From positions 200,506,216-200,570,215 of the forward strand of contig NC_080673.1 of assembly GCF_030445035.2 (NCBI RefSeq): 64,000 bases of DNA. The letters are read 5' to 3'. A model generated the notes under the pieces. That model saw only the letters and a list, made by a program, of their open reading frames with translations, had not been told where the DNA came from and made no database searches. Below are positions 10,640 to 23,500 of the stretch, piece after piece. The position numbers and the translations under genes were made by a program. Within the stretch, counting starts at the first letter, position 1; every line of letters starts with the position of its first letter. This DNA is from Dasypus novemcinctus (lineage: Eukaryota; Chordata; Mammalia; Cingulata; Dasypodidae).

Positions 10640-11730
10640 CTTTTTCTTTTTAGGCCACCAGTGGGGTAGAGGGAGGGACCCGATTACTTAATCATTGACT
10701 GTTCAGTTCCACTGAGGAGTGAATGCCCAGCACAGACAGATCGTTCTCTTGTCTGTTTGCTTGTTTGGGCCACATTGTCTACTCCGGGTATAGGATTGAG
10801 GAATGAGATGATGGGGGCTGAGTTCTAGGTATTCTGAGTTGAGGGACCATACAGTTAGAGATGTTTAGCGGAGAGTCAGAGATTTGGAAATGGTGGTTGA
10901 GGCTAAAATTTCAAATATAAGAGCTGTCTCCTTAGAATAGATAAAGGTCAAGAGTAGGTGTGATTGCCAAGGGAAGGATAAGAGGGCTATGGTGCTAAAT
11001 CTTAAGGAGCATTTACATTTAAGGAGTGGGGGGGGGGGCATATTACAACATAGGCAGACAGATTAGGGAGATAATGAGAGAACCAGAAGAATGCTTTGTG
11101 GCTCAAACCAAGGACTGGAGTGGGCAGGCTGCACTACCACATGCTCGTAGGAAAGCTGAGGATGATGGCGAGGACCCAGGGAAGGCCACTGTTGCAAGGA
11201 GTTTCAGCCTAGTGGGCATGGCAGCCAGATTGCACAGTGAAAAGGGATAGTGAGAAAGCGAAGGGAGTTGTATAGATTGCTGTTTTGAAAAGTGTAAGAG
11301 AGGCCTGCTGGGAATAGAAGGACCTAAGGGAAGGGTTTTGTTGTTGTCCTCTTCTGTTTTGCTTTCAACATGGGGAGATCTTGGTGTGTCTATAGAAAGC
11401 AGGAGCCAGTGGAGGAGATACTAAAACAACAAATGGAATGATGATGTACCAGAGTCCTAGGGGAGAGGGGAAGTTTGCTTTGAAAGGAGAAAGCACACTT
11501 CATCCCTTGAAGTCAAAGAGAATGAGGGAGGGGTGAGTGTGAAATTTGAATTGAAATGAGAAGTTGAAGGCTTTCAGGGTATATATGGGCTTGACCTTAG
11601 TAAAGTCACAATCACAGTCATTTCTATGGATGAAGGAGACAGACACGGTTGTCAGGGAATGAAAAAAGTGGAGACAATCTAGAATAGCCATTTTGGGGAA
11701 TGTAGAGGGAGTCAAAAAGTCGTAAATCAA
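10640..11730. other. ZBTB49 intron 1, unassigned
   Basis: Contains a poly-G run at 11027-11038. The open frame 11026-11250 has no recognisable domain. I see nothing else. Confidence 0.5.
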
Positions 11731-11736
11731 AACCAT

Positions 11737-12188
11737 TACTGGGAAGCGGACTTGGCCCAATGGATAGGGCATCCGCCTACCACATGGGAGGTCCGCAGTT
11801 CAAACCCCGGGCCTCCTTGACCCGTGTGGAGCTGGCCCATGCGCAGTGCTGATGCGTGCAAGGAGTGCCGTGCCATGCAGGGGTGTCCCTGTGTAGGGGA
11901 GCCCCACGCACAAGGAGTGCACCCGTAAGGAGAGCCGCCCAGCACAAAAGAAAGTGCAGCCTGCCCAAGAATGGTGCTGCACACACGGAGAGCTGACACA
12001 GTAAGATGATGCAACAAAAAGAAAACACAGATTCCCGGTGCCACTGATAAGGATAGAAGTGGTCACAGAAGAACACACAGCGAATGGACACAGAGAGCAG
12101 GCAACTGCGGGTGGGGGTGGGTGGGAAAGAGACAGAAATTAATTTAAAAGATGAATAAAAAAATAAAATTAAAAAATTAAAAAAAAAA
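11737..12188 (+). mobile_element. DAS-type SINE, full length
   Basis: The head 'gggaagcggacttggcccaa' begins at 11741, a B box (agttcaaacccc) follows, then the DAS body and an A-rich tail. The short direct repeat aaaaccat flanks it (about 11729-11736 and 12187-12194). Three overlapping minus-strand open frames across it are SINE by-products. Confidence 0.9.
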
Positions 12189-12279
12189 AACCATATTAAG
12201 AAATTAGCAACCAGAGGTTAGCCAGTGTGAATTTTAAGTTTTTTTTGCATATATCAGTTCATATCCTTTTTTTTAGTAA

Positions 12280-12362
12280 TTTCTTTGTCTTTATTCATTT
12301 TTTTAAATATTACATTAAAAAAATATGAGGTCCCCATATACCCCTCACCCCCCTGAATTTTA
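12280..12362 (-). repeat. L1 3' end, xenarthran type (short)
   Basis: 'atattacattaaaaaaatat' then 'gaggtccccatatacccctc' is the reverse complement of the L1 tail seen intact at 62.5-62.6 kb. Confidence 0.6.
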
Positions 12363-12724
12363 ACAGTTAATCCTTTCCTTCTATGCCAGCAAAGATGAAT
12401 AAGATGGTGCTCTCAGAGAGCTCACAGGGGTTGGAAATGAAAGGAACAGAACACTATGACAGCACTATGATACAGTCTCATATGGAAGTGTATATGGGGT
12501 GCTGCAAGAGTGCAGAGGAGGGGCCCCAAAGTCAGACTTGAGGAGGGGAGACTGGGGAAGAGGGAGCATATTAAGAATGTCAGAAAAGTTCATGACCATT
12601 CAGCTGAGCCCTGATGAGGGCATGAGCATGATGTGGAAGGGGAGAGAGTCAGATGTGAATAAAGTTTTTCCAGCACTGGTAGTATCAGAACTAAAGGCTT
12701 TTGGGGGAGACAGCAAGGTAGAGG

Positions 12725-12870
12725 TCTGCAGTCCACCTGCTTCAGAATCACCTAGCTGCTTATCATGCAGCTACCCAGGCCCCACTGTAGAGCAGCTAAA
12801 CAAAATTCTGTGATGGATGGGGGAATCTGCATTTTAACAAGCTCCCCCAGGTGATTCTTATAGCTAATCC
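12725..12870. repeat. MER5-like hAT-Charlie DNA transposon relic
   Basis: 'cttcagaatcacctagctgc' and 'aatctgcattttaacaagct', then 'cccccaggtgattctt', match the non-autonomous MER5 pattern. Too diverged to show ends. Confidence 0.55.
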
Positions 12871-12879
12871 TTACTGAAT

Positions 12880-13045
12880 AATTATATATGCCAGATGCTA
12901 TTCTAAATGTTTACAGGGGTTATCACCATACCTCAATAACCTATGAGATAGGAGGAGGAAGTCTTTTCCCCAAAGTTGTATGGCTCATCAGTGGTAGAGC
13001 TAGGGTTCCAACCCACTGGCTGACAGCATAGCCTGTTTGGGAAGC
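12880..13045. repeat. MIR-like fragment
   Basis: 'aataacctatgagataggag' and 'atcagtggtagagctagggt' follow the ancient SINE pattern. Confidence 0.4.
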
Positions 13046-13249
13046 TGCAGGTAATTCATTTTGCCTGACTCAGACCAGAAGTAACAGAGATAAGAATGGG
13101 AGAGAGTGTAGGGACCATGTTAAAAAGCTTAGCATTTGGCTTTGTGGGCTATTGCCTTTTTAAGTGATGCTTGCACACTGAGGATGAAAGCCAAGAAGGC
13201 AGACGATGACTTTTTAGTTTTTTGGCGTTTCAAACTGCCATTTTAGCCT

Positions 13250-13535
13250 CCATGGTTCATCCTATTCTGACTTCATTTACCCCATCTTTCCTCTTCCATG
13301 AATCTTCCCTTACTGACTGAGCTCCCGGACAGATTATGTCTCACTTGCCTGTGTAATCCACTGTCTAGCTGAAACTGTTTTGTTTAGTTATTTGTCATAT
13401 ACATTTTTTGCGTGTTTTCCTCACTAGAGTTTAAGCTTTGGGAGCATGGGACCCTTGTGTGTTGTGTTATTCTTGTAGCCTAGGACCTACCACACAGTAG
13501 GCAGTCATTAAACATACATTGAATGACGAAAGTTT
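13250..13535 (+). repeat. L2 3' end
   Basis: 'ctagagtttaagctttggga' through 'cacacagtaggcagtcatta', then 'aacatacattgaatga', is a clear L2 3' terminus. Confidence 0.65.
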
Positions 13536-13539
13536 CTGG

Positions 13540-13835
13540 ATCCACATATGGCTTTCCATCCCCTCCCGAGTCACAGATAGAGTACTTAAAATGGCCTATC
13601 AGGCTCTGCATGGTCTGGCCCCTGTTCCCTCTCAAATGTCATCTCCTCCCACTCACTCGGCTTTGGCCACGTTTGCATGCCCAGCAAGCTCCTTCATCAG
13701 AGACTTCATACTTGCTGGTCCTTCTCCTCCAGGGACCTGCACAGCTCACTGTCTTACCTCCTTCTGCTCAAGTGTACCTCGTCAGAGGCAGGAAGAAACA
13801 GATGGATGGACTTGCAGCCTTGGGATAACCTTTTA
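13540..13835. repeat. L2 LINE fragment
   Basis: 'atcaggctctgcatggtctg' and 'gcccctgttccctctcaaat' resemble the L2 3' region. The three open frames spanning it (13519-13895) are not host genes. Confidence 0.6.
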
Positions 13836-14029
13836 TTGTTAATTTATTTTTACCTTGTACCATATCCTAGCTTTCCTCAACATCTAATTCAGTGACTTAA
13901 TGTGTAAATGCTCAGTGAATATGGGTTTGACCTGAAAAGAAAAAATTGTGTTTTTTTGCACGTATTTTCACCTTATATGTGTTTATTCATACGAATTTTT
14001 TTATTGAAGTAGTCCAATACACGAGAGAA

Positions 14030-14235
14030 GCACATATAGTGTGATCACAGTCATTTTCTTGTTCTGCACTGTCTAATTAGGTGGCTGTTAAATATGCATT
14101 AAATTAAGAGTTCAGTATCTCAGGGTCTCCCCAGCTACCTCTCCAGGGCTCAGTGGTCCCATGTGGCTGGTGGCAACTGTATTGAGAAAAGTTCCACTTT
14201 CAGGGAAAATTTTGTTGGACAGCACTGGTCTAGAT
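14030..14235. repeat. Charlie-type DNA transposon relic
   Basis: 'ctgcactgtctaattaggtg', 'catgtggctggtggcaactg' and 'ttggacagcactggtctaga' follow a well-known non-autonomous DNA transposon pattern with matching ends. Family not assigned. Confidence 0.5.
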
Positions 14236-14353
14236 GGCCTAAGAAAGTTGGGTGATTTTTTTTAATGGTTGCTGTGGTTTAGTTTCCTCTTGTGCCATTA
14301 AGATCCACAGTTTTGTCCATATTCCCTATTGAAGGTCTTCTGAAAGGTTGAGC

Positions 14354-14505
14354 ATGGACCCCGTGGCCTCTCACAGCTGTCATCTCCTCCAGCAACTGCA
14401 TGAGCAGCGGATTCAAGGCCTGCTTTGTGACTGCATGTTGGTGGTGAAAGGAGTCTGCTTTAAAGCACATAAGAATGTTCTGGCAGCCTTCAGTCAGTAT
14501 TTTAG
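14354..14505 (+). CDS. ZBTB49: ZBTB49 coding exon 1 (BTB, first half)
   Basis: It encodes residues 1-50 plus AG of Arg51: [19 protein letters not shown], then the BTB signature CDCMLVVKG and [15 protein letters not shown]. The donor is ag|gtatgt at 14506. A little 5' UTR precedes it in the same exon. The acceptor is not certain; ttgaag|gtcttc at about 14334 or tggtttag at 14282 are candidates. Confidence 0.95.
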
Positions 14506-17500
14506 GTATGTATTTGAGGCTTCATTCTTCCAGTTGTGGGGGAGGAAGCTCTTCTAGAATGGAAATATTTTGGCCAAATTTTGTTTTACTTTCCTGACTT
14601 TATAGCACATTGGTTTTTTGCTTTTGTTTTCAAAGTAACCTGAAAGGAAAAGAGCCTCTTAACGAAAATGTATTTGGGTGATTGAAAGTACTTTGGCACT
14701 TTGTCTTTAACTTTAATAAGTCCAAATAATGTCAGTCTTCTATATATCTATTTCTTATCCTTTTCAGGATAAAAAGATTGGGGAATTGAATACCTGCTAA
14801 GAAGTGTTTATGATAAGAAATCAGAGTGAGAAACACCCTATTTATTTTGTTTTGGTTTTTGTTTATTAAAATATTTTCATTTTTGTTTCTCACTTGAATA
14901 TTCTAAGAAAACCTTGGGTCTGAAGTCAACTTACCTCTAAAGCAATCATTTTTGCTTATATGTGAGATTTATTTATAAATACTGAATAATATCAAGCATT
15001 ATTTTAGAAGTTAGAATTCTGCGTAAATTAATTTTCCGGTTAACTGAGACCTCGCTCTCTAAGCACCAAAACTTCCGTCTTTTTTTTAGTACTTTTTGTT
15101 TCCAAAATGCATACTTCTACTATTTTAGTACACAATATATAGCACATGATTTACTATTTCTTTGCTATCTTGAATATTCATATTCGGTCTCCATCACTGT
15201 ATGTGTATAATTACACACTGAGGTAGGGAGCACTTTTCTGGCTGGTACAGAGTGGTCCCGGCTCCTGGGCTATTCTATGGGTTTCCTCTGTCTTGTGGCA
15301 TTGCAGTGGATGGTTTGCCTTTTCCCCATCCTGCTTCAGATTTGTACTTTTCACAAATAGGAAAAGAACTGAAGGTTGTTTAGGGGAAACAGATGATGCT
15401 ATTTGCTAACATGTTTTCAACAATCTTGTAAGATAATTTGCTTAACTCGGTTTATTATTTTATACACAATATCAACTCGTTCACCTCTGTACTTGAAATA
15501 TCTGGATGGTGTTTTAAGGCTTGAAATACATAATTTGTCATACTAAACATGAAATTTTGAAAAGTTTGTGTCCTTTAGTTTTCTGTATCCTATCAACATG
15601 CAATTAATAACATAAGGAGAATTCCAATTTGAAGAAATAGGATAGAGTGCGCTTGTATGTGCTGTGCGTGTCATTCACTGGCTACGTTTTGGCACTTACC
15701 TTTGCATCTTCATCTGTGGAGCATCAGCCATGTTATTATCTGTAATTGTTTTTAAACTTGTAAATGTAAGGAGTATATTTCAAAATCTTTCTTTGAGATC
15801 TCTTTGGAAGTTGGCTACCCAACACACTGATTTAATTCATCTGAATTGCACAAGTGAATAGCTTGTCAGGATTTTTTAAAGGATTAAAACAACCTTAAAT
15901 TTAAAGCCCTGGCATTTATAGAAGGGTAGTAATGTTGAATATTAACATGAATGTTTATAAGAAAAAGATGTTGGAATATATGAGCTTTTAACACTGTAAA
16001 CAAGTATCTTTTCTTTTATCAGGAGCCTCTTTCAGAATTCTTCAGGCCAGAAGAATGATGTTTTTCACTTGGATATTAAAAATGTAAGCGGTATCGGGCA
16101 GATACTGGACTTCATGTACACCTCTCATTTAGAGCTTAACCAAGACAATATCCAAGTTATGCTAGATATAGCACAGTGTTTACAAGTTCAAAATGTTCTG
16201 CATCTGTGTCACACATTTTTAAAATCAACAACTGTAGAACAGGCACCTGGCATGCCTTGTAACAGTACATTCTCCCTGCAAAGCACTTTGACTCCTGATG
16301 CTAATTGTGTTATAAATGAAAATTACCCTCCTCACTTACTGCAAGAGTGTTCAACAGATGTACAGCATAATAAAGTTTTGGATGAATCTCATTCTCATGC
16401 TCCGCTGTCAGTTAATCTTCATCATTCCTCAGGTGAAATACCAAAACAAGCCCCTGATACTTTAGATAGCAGCTGCACAGAACTGCCTTTTAAACAACCA
16501 AATTACTATTACAAACTCAGAAACTTTTACAGTAAGCAGTACTATAAGCAAGCTACTTGTCCCAGTCATGAGAAATTAATTGAGCAACCTTTTACTTTCA
16601 GTACATCTACAGACCTTAATGCAGTAGAAAACCAACCTTGTGCTGTCAGTCATTCCGAATGCATCCTGGAATCTTCTGAACACTTGCCTTCCAACTTCCT
16701 GGCCCAGCCTTTGAATGAATCTACCCCAGATCCTGAATCAGACAACACATGTCAACAACCTACCAAACAGATGAGGCTCAAAAAGGCCGTTCACCTTAAG
16801 AAACTAAATTTCTTAAAGTCAAAGAAATGTGCAGAGCAAACACCTGAACACAAATCAGATAATGGTTTAACAGAGAGGATAGAATCTGTTAGTGAAAACT
16901 CTATAGAAAAGACTAGCAGCCAAAGCACTGAAGAAAAAGAAGGTGAAGAACTTGTCAGCCCAGAGAATTTTAATTGTATTAGTGAAGTGGAGAGATCCGA
17001 AGACAGTGCCACGTTGGAAGAGCAGTCACAGACACTGCAGTCACAGAGGCAGTACGCGTGTGAATTGTGTGGGAAGCCTTTTAAACACCCAAGCAATTTG
17101 GAGCTACACAAACGGTCTCATACAGGTATACTGATTCAGTACCCACAGGCAAAGGAAATGAAATAATGCAGATTTTCAGACACCACTGCCTGCTCCTGTT
17201 TTTGTAAGAAGTTTTGCTATTGCTTGAAAAGTTATTGATGTCTAAAAAAAAATTCAGGGGTGTTTAGCTACTTTTATTTCTGTTTTTGATAATGCATCTT
17301 AAAGAATAATTGTAAAGCTCTTTAAATGATTTGATAAAGCCAGTTTAGCAAAGATGGTATGTTTTTACTTTTTATCTTAATTGTGGTTTTATGTTAAGCC
17401 TCTGTTGATGCAGTCAAACTTTCAAACTAATTCTAAGACACGTAAGGTATATTTACATTGTTATTCCTTTAGAATGAGATTAGGCTTATTTTGTTAAAAG

Positions 17501-20500
17501 CATAATGTAGGTTTAGACTAAAATGATTTAGTTTGAGTAATTCTAAAAATTCTCTTAGAAGTAATCTGATTACCTGGGAGGAAGGAAGTAAACTTTTTAG
17601 TAAGAGTCAGCTTTAGCCATTTGACTTTATTAAATGAAAATTCTTACATTTTGAACATTGAATTTTCAAAGTATTAATTCATATCTTCGTCCCTTCCCCT
17701 CAATTTTTTTAAGGTATTATATAATACATATACATTACTTTCCTCCCTGTAATTAAACATGATGACTTTAATAACAGATTACATATTAACAACAGTTAAT
17801 TTATTGGCATGAAAAATATGCTACACAATATTTCCAAAATAATCACTTATAAGGTCCTTGTGTAATTGCATTTATTGATGTGCCATTCTGTCATCATCCT
17901 GAGTTCCCAGTTTGCTCAGGTGTTTACTATCTGATCATACTGTTGTGAAATTTCTTTAATATTTATGACATCCCTTGCTAACGTTTAATGTGCTATTTGA
18001 ATATAAATTACTGTCATTATTACTATTAGTGGTTCAAAATCACTCCGTACAGAAGGCAGTATCATTGACTCACCTTTGCCTTGGAAAAATTAATTTACAT
18101 CACTTTTTAAATTATTATCTTTTTTGGGGGGGGTACATAGATCACAAAAAATGTTACGTTAAAAAATATAAGTGATTCCCACATAACCCACCCCCTACCC
18201 CCCATTCTTCCCACATCAACAAATTTTTTCATCATTGTGGCACATTCATTGCATTTGGTGATACATCATTCTTTTTGCTTAAATTTTCTAGATCCTAACA
18301 ATCACTGAGTTTTTAAAATTTGAGAACATATGTTTTGCTGCAAGGGAAATAAAAATATTTATTTTGAGAGAACATCTTTGAATGAGAGTAGTTTTATGGT
18401 GGAGAGGTTTATTGGGACAAAAACATTTTACTGAGAAGAATAGCAGTTCCCAAAAATATGGTTTGGGAACACTGGTGGTTCCTGAGATCAGTTTTCAAAA
18501 TAGTGTATTGTTTGCCTTTTCTTTGTCCTCCTCTCACAACTATTCCAGATGCTGCCTGATGTGCAGTGATGTCATCACTGGTGGCTGATGATAGGCGTGC
18601 TTGCATGTTCATGTGTTTTAAGAATCCCTCAGTTTTCATGTCTAATATAGTATATATTGATAGAACCCATATAAACAAAACCTCTTTAGGGTCCTCAATT
18701 TTTAAGAAGGTAAAGGGGTCCTGGAAACAAAAAGGTTGAGATGTGCTGGAGTACGAAAATTAACCCCTGGTCACCTGTGAGTGAAGTAACTGGTCCTTTT
18801 TCCAAACTCTTCTGTCTCATAATAGGGGCCTTAGTTTATTCTCTATTATCCCAATAATTTCAGACATAAATGGAGTTACTGAATATAGAATTAATATGAT
18901 CATAATTGTTCAGGATTCAAAGCCTCCTTCCTCCCTTTGAGAAAGCCATTAAACATTTTAGGAGAAGAGCAAGGTGAAAATATTCCAGCCTGAGTTAAAA
19001 AAGCTAGCATACGAATTACTTCAAAGTAGCAAGCCCCAACAATACACTAGGAAGAGAAAATGTTACTTTTTAAAGAGAGCTCTGATGAAACCACTTGGTT
19101 TGAGAGGAATGGGGGATATGGAAGGTTCTCAGTGTTTGGAGCCTGTTTAGTAGGGTTTTATAGATGAAGGGTGGGAACTTGAAGTGTACTGTTAAACAGC
19201 ATTCCCTGGAGACTATATTCAGAACAGCTGTAGGTCCTCTATAGAAGAGTACTTCTATACCTTCTATTCTATACCCAAATAAAATCTTTTACGATTTCTG
19301 AAATCAGAGGTGACCAAGAAGTCAGCAGAGGACAACATCTCCCAGAATGAATTCTTGTTTTCTTTGTTAATATTTTAAAACAAGGCTGAAAGGCAGTGGA
19401 GAGTTTTAGGAAGTGCTTCCCCGTTTGGGGCTCTCCCACGCTCACAGCTGGGGTGATGTGAATGTTACTCTATTTCTTTTAGAAATTACTGGTAAAGTGA
19501 AGGAGTCATGCTGTGAAGAAAAGGTGAACAAGGTTCATTTTGTTCCACGAGAAAACTCATATTTGATTTTCAACTGAAGGAAAAATCTGTGTCCAAACCT
19601 CAGGTGTGGGTTTAATGCAAATAAATTTTATTTTGATAGTTTATATTTAGGGAATTTAACTTTTTAAAGAGAAATAAATTTAGATTTCACTTTTATTATC
19701 TTAGCCTAGCATCTCAGGGAGAAAGAGAAGGTATAAGGAAGTGGAGGCTCCCCATTTCATATTTGTAATAAAGGATGTAATGCTCTTTTTTGAAGTGCAG
19801 GACACAGGAGATAGTGTAAACATTTTAAACTGAAATTGCAAATGCTGCTGCTGATTTTACAAGTTGTTTTTTTGTTTTGTTCTGTTTTAGGTGAGAAACC
19901 TTTTGAATGTAACATTTGTGGGAAACATTTCTCTCAGGTGGGGATTCTCTTATTTACTGTTAATTGGAAACTTGAAACAGTGTTTATTTGTGTTACAAAT
20001 AAAACATCCTTTTCGGGGAGCAGGTAAAACTTACTGGATGAGTGCCTGCTTCCTATGTACAAGGTCCTGGCTTCAATCCCAGGAACCACCTTAAAAAAAA
20101 TTCTTTTGGATTTGTGAGAGAAACTTCTAATGATATCTGTAATTTTGAAACCTTCAAATTTCCAGTACACTGAGGGAAAAGTAGAATGTTTTCTAAGTGT
20201 GTGAACTCTCACAATGCCCTTTTTCCTTCTTTAAGGATAAGTCTAATCCTAGTATATTTTCTTTCATCAATATAGTAGTTCCAAGTGTCCCAGTAAAACT
20301 TGTTGAGCATATACCTAGAAGCAGTAGATTATCTTGGGCTGGGTCCAAGACAAATAGTCATCTAATTCTTATAGGGACTATAGATTTTAGAATGTCAGAA
20401 AAAAAGACCAAACAGTTTTCATCCCCTGCTTTTACTACTATCTTTCAGCTGACCTCTGTTAAAGTAATTCAGACAATGTATTTTCTCATTCAGCAAACAT

Positions 20501-23500
20501 TTATTGTACCCTGCTTTGGGCCATGTACTCTACTAGGTGCTAGACATTAACCCAGAGGTTTATTGTTTGAATAGAAAATTTAGAATGTAATAGAATGGCT
20601 TTTCTTTCTGAAATAGAAGCTAACCCTGCTTACCTCCCGCGGGTAGGACTGTGGGATTCCAGAGCTCAGTTAGGCAAGAGCTGCTCGCTGGGAGTACACA
20701 GTGCTGCAGAGGAAACCACCGCGGGCATTTCTGTTTTTATCCACAGTTCTGTAGTGGCAGCATGTGCAAAGTTGTTATGTTGGGGGGCTGGCTTTCAAGG
20801 GGGCTTGATTGAGAAGTAGGTAACAAGCATTAGAAAGAGTTGGGAAGGCAGGCCATGCAGACCAAAGAACTAGCGAGAGCAGCGCCTTCTTTTGGCCACG
20901 TTTCCCATGGAGCCAGCTCTTCCAGTTTGCCCTTCATGTGTTGGTGTCAGTGCCATTTTCCCACACACTCAAACCTGCAGTCTGAACTGCTTGCACTCCT
21001 CCCACCCTTTGATTCCCTAATACAAGGACGCACCGAGTTCTGACATTCTTTCTTTGCCTTGTCAGTCCTGTCCTTCCAAGGTGATTAGTTTCCATGGGCC
21101 AGGGACCATGTCTTATTGGTCATCATACTCCCAACATCCAGAAACATGCCCAGCACCTAGTAATGTTCAGTAAGTATTCGATGAACTGAATGGAGTAATC
21201 ACTCCTCTCATCACCATTCTAGGGGAAGCCCTGGCTGCTTCAGACCTGCCCAGCCTGAGGTTCTAATTCTTAAAATAGGGATAATGCTTCATGAGACTAT
21301 TAGAAATAAAAATGGATATGGAGGCCCTTTATAAGACATTTACATTGTGATAACAATGAGTTATGCTATTCTCTTGCTCAGAATCCTTTTGTAACTCTCC
21401 ATTGCTAACCCAGTAAAGTTAAACCAGACAGTGTTGCATCTCCATAGTCTGCCTTCAAGCCTTCTTTCTTGCATTGATGCCTGGTCCCCACCCTCGTTAA
21501 CTCTAATTCCGTTGGGTTTGTTGTGGGGCTCAAGTAGTGGTACTTTTATAAATACAGCCATTTTGATGTGTAGGCAAGGTTGAGAAATCAGACTTTAGAG
21601 CTTGTCCTGCACCTGTCCTCTTGTCCCCTCCCAAGGGTCGGCCATGTCTGATAAATACCACAAAATTTCTCTTCTTCTCTAGTGGTATCTGTGTACTTGT
21701 TGTTAGATTTTTATGAATGTATGGTTATGGTTTTCACATGTGTATCACTATCTTATTTTCATAGTGAAATGATGTAATTTTTGTGGACAAGAACATTTTT
21801 AAAACTTCATTTATCAAATGTTTGTTGCAAATCTGCCATGTCCAAGGAACTCTGTTGAATGCCAGGGTACAAGATAAATAAGGCCTGGTACCTGCCCTCA
21901 AGGAGCTTATTGTTTGGAGGAAAAAAATAGATAAACTGATAAAGTGCAGTGAAATGTTGCAAATTCTGGGGCAGAAACACGGACAGGGAATATGGGCGGA
22001 GAAGGGAGTGTTCATTTCTCCCTGAACGGGGTGAATGTTTGGGTGGGGCAACGGCACAGGTTACTTAGGTGAGCCCTGAAGACAGACAGACTTTTGATGA
22101 GCCTGGAAGTCTAACATTTCAGGTCATGGGAGCGATTGTGTTGTTTGTATTGGGATACTTAATAAATAATGCCAGCTAACCTTCCCGTAAGCCAAAAAAT
22201 CAGTCCTCGTAAGGAGCTGCAGTAAACATTTGTGGTTGCAGAGGTTTAGAATGCTTCCATGTAGTTTGCCAGGGTTTGTTTTGGCTAGAAGTGAGTTCTT
22301 AGATTTTGCATCCTGGAGGATTTGAAAGTTAGAAAGCAGTGATACCAAAGCGGGGAGCTTTATTTATTCAGAAATTGTTATTTAGTAGGATTAGTCTTCA
22401 CCAAAAGAAAGTTAACCACAGCCTTAATAATGAGTCAGCAAGCCTTATGGTACATCGGTTGAAAAAGCTAATATTATCTTAGATTGTAACAATGGAATAA
22501 ATATATATAAATATAATTCTGAACACTGTCTCTCCAGATCTTAGAAAGTAGGATCATTAACATACTTCAGAGCATTCACTAGTCTGTATGGAGCAATGGG
22601 CCTCCTGTATGAAGTGGTACACAGACAGTTTGGAGTGTATCCAAAGAAGAAAAATAAAGATAGTCACAGGCCAGTTATCCCTGTCACAGGAAAAATAAGA
22701 GAAAGAAAGCTTGGTGTGTTTAGTGGCCTGGTGGGAATAGACTTGTCCTGTTTCTCCAAGCAGGTAGAAACACTGAGCAGATATCACAGAAGGCCACATG
22801 GGTTTTGAGAGGCTCCGTATTTTCCCAGCACAGCTGTGTTAGGATGTGTCCAGAGGGTGTTACTGAAAGGACTCCAGCATTCTATAGGGGGCTGGGTTCT
22901 CTGGGGACTGTTGGCACGTGACAAAGTTTCATGCAGTCCATGGTGAAAATGAAAAAAATAAGATATCTTAATGAGCTCCTGAGTTTTAAGTTTTTTGGCT
23001 GTAAGATGATGTTTTCCACTCTTGGTTAAAATGTCCTTTTAGTGGTATAATGATCATCATTGTTTAGATGGCCCCTCTCTGTTAATCCCTAGATATTTTT
23101 CTTTTTACTTTTACTACTTAGTGAAATCTTAAAATCTTAGAACTCCTTAATTGGAATACTCTAAAATCTAAGATCCCTTGCATTTCCAAAGTTTTATGAT
23201 CCACTGGCAATTTTTTATGTAGCTGGGACACTCAGCTGCTGTTAAACAAGGGAATATATGTTGGGTTTGGTCATGCTTAAATTCTGTGTTCAAGTAAATT
23301 ATCAGAAGCAGTTTATTATAAAATTTATTCAAGACCTCACTGTTATGTGTTTTCTACAACAGAATTTTTTCTATTCAAATTACTAACAGCTCCATCTTTT
23401 TTTAAAGATTTTTATTTATGTATTTATTTCTCCTCCTCCCTCCATTGTCTACTCTCTGTGTCCATTAGCTGTGTGCTCTTCTGTGTCTGCTTATAGTCTC

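Noticed and set aside
16791..17134. ORFs opposite or shifted within ZBTB49 coding exon 2
   Set aside because: Shadows of a verified coding frame.
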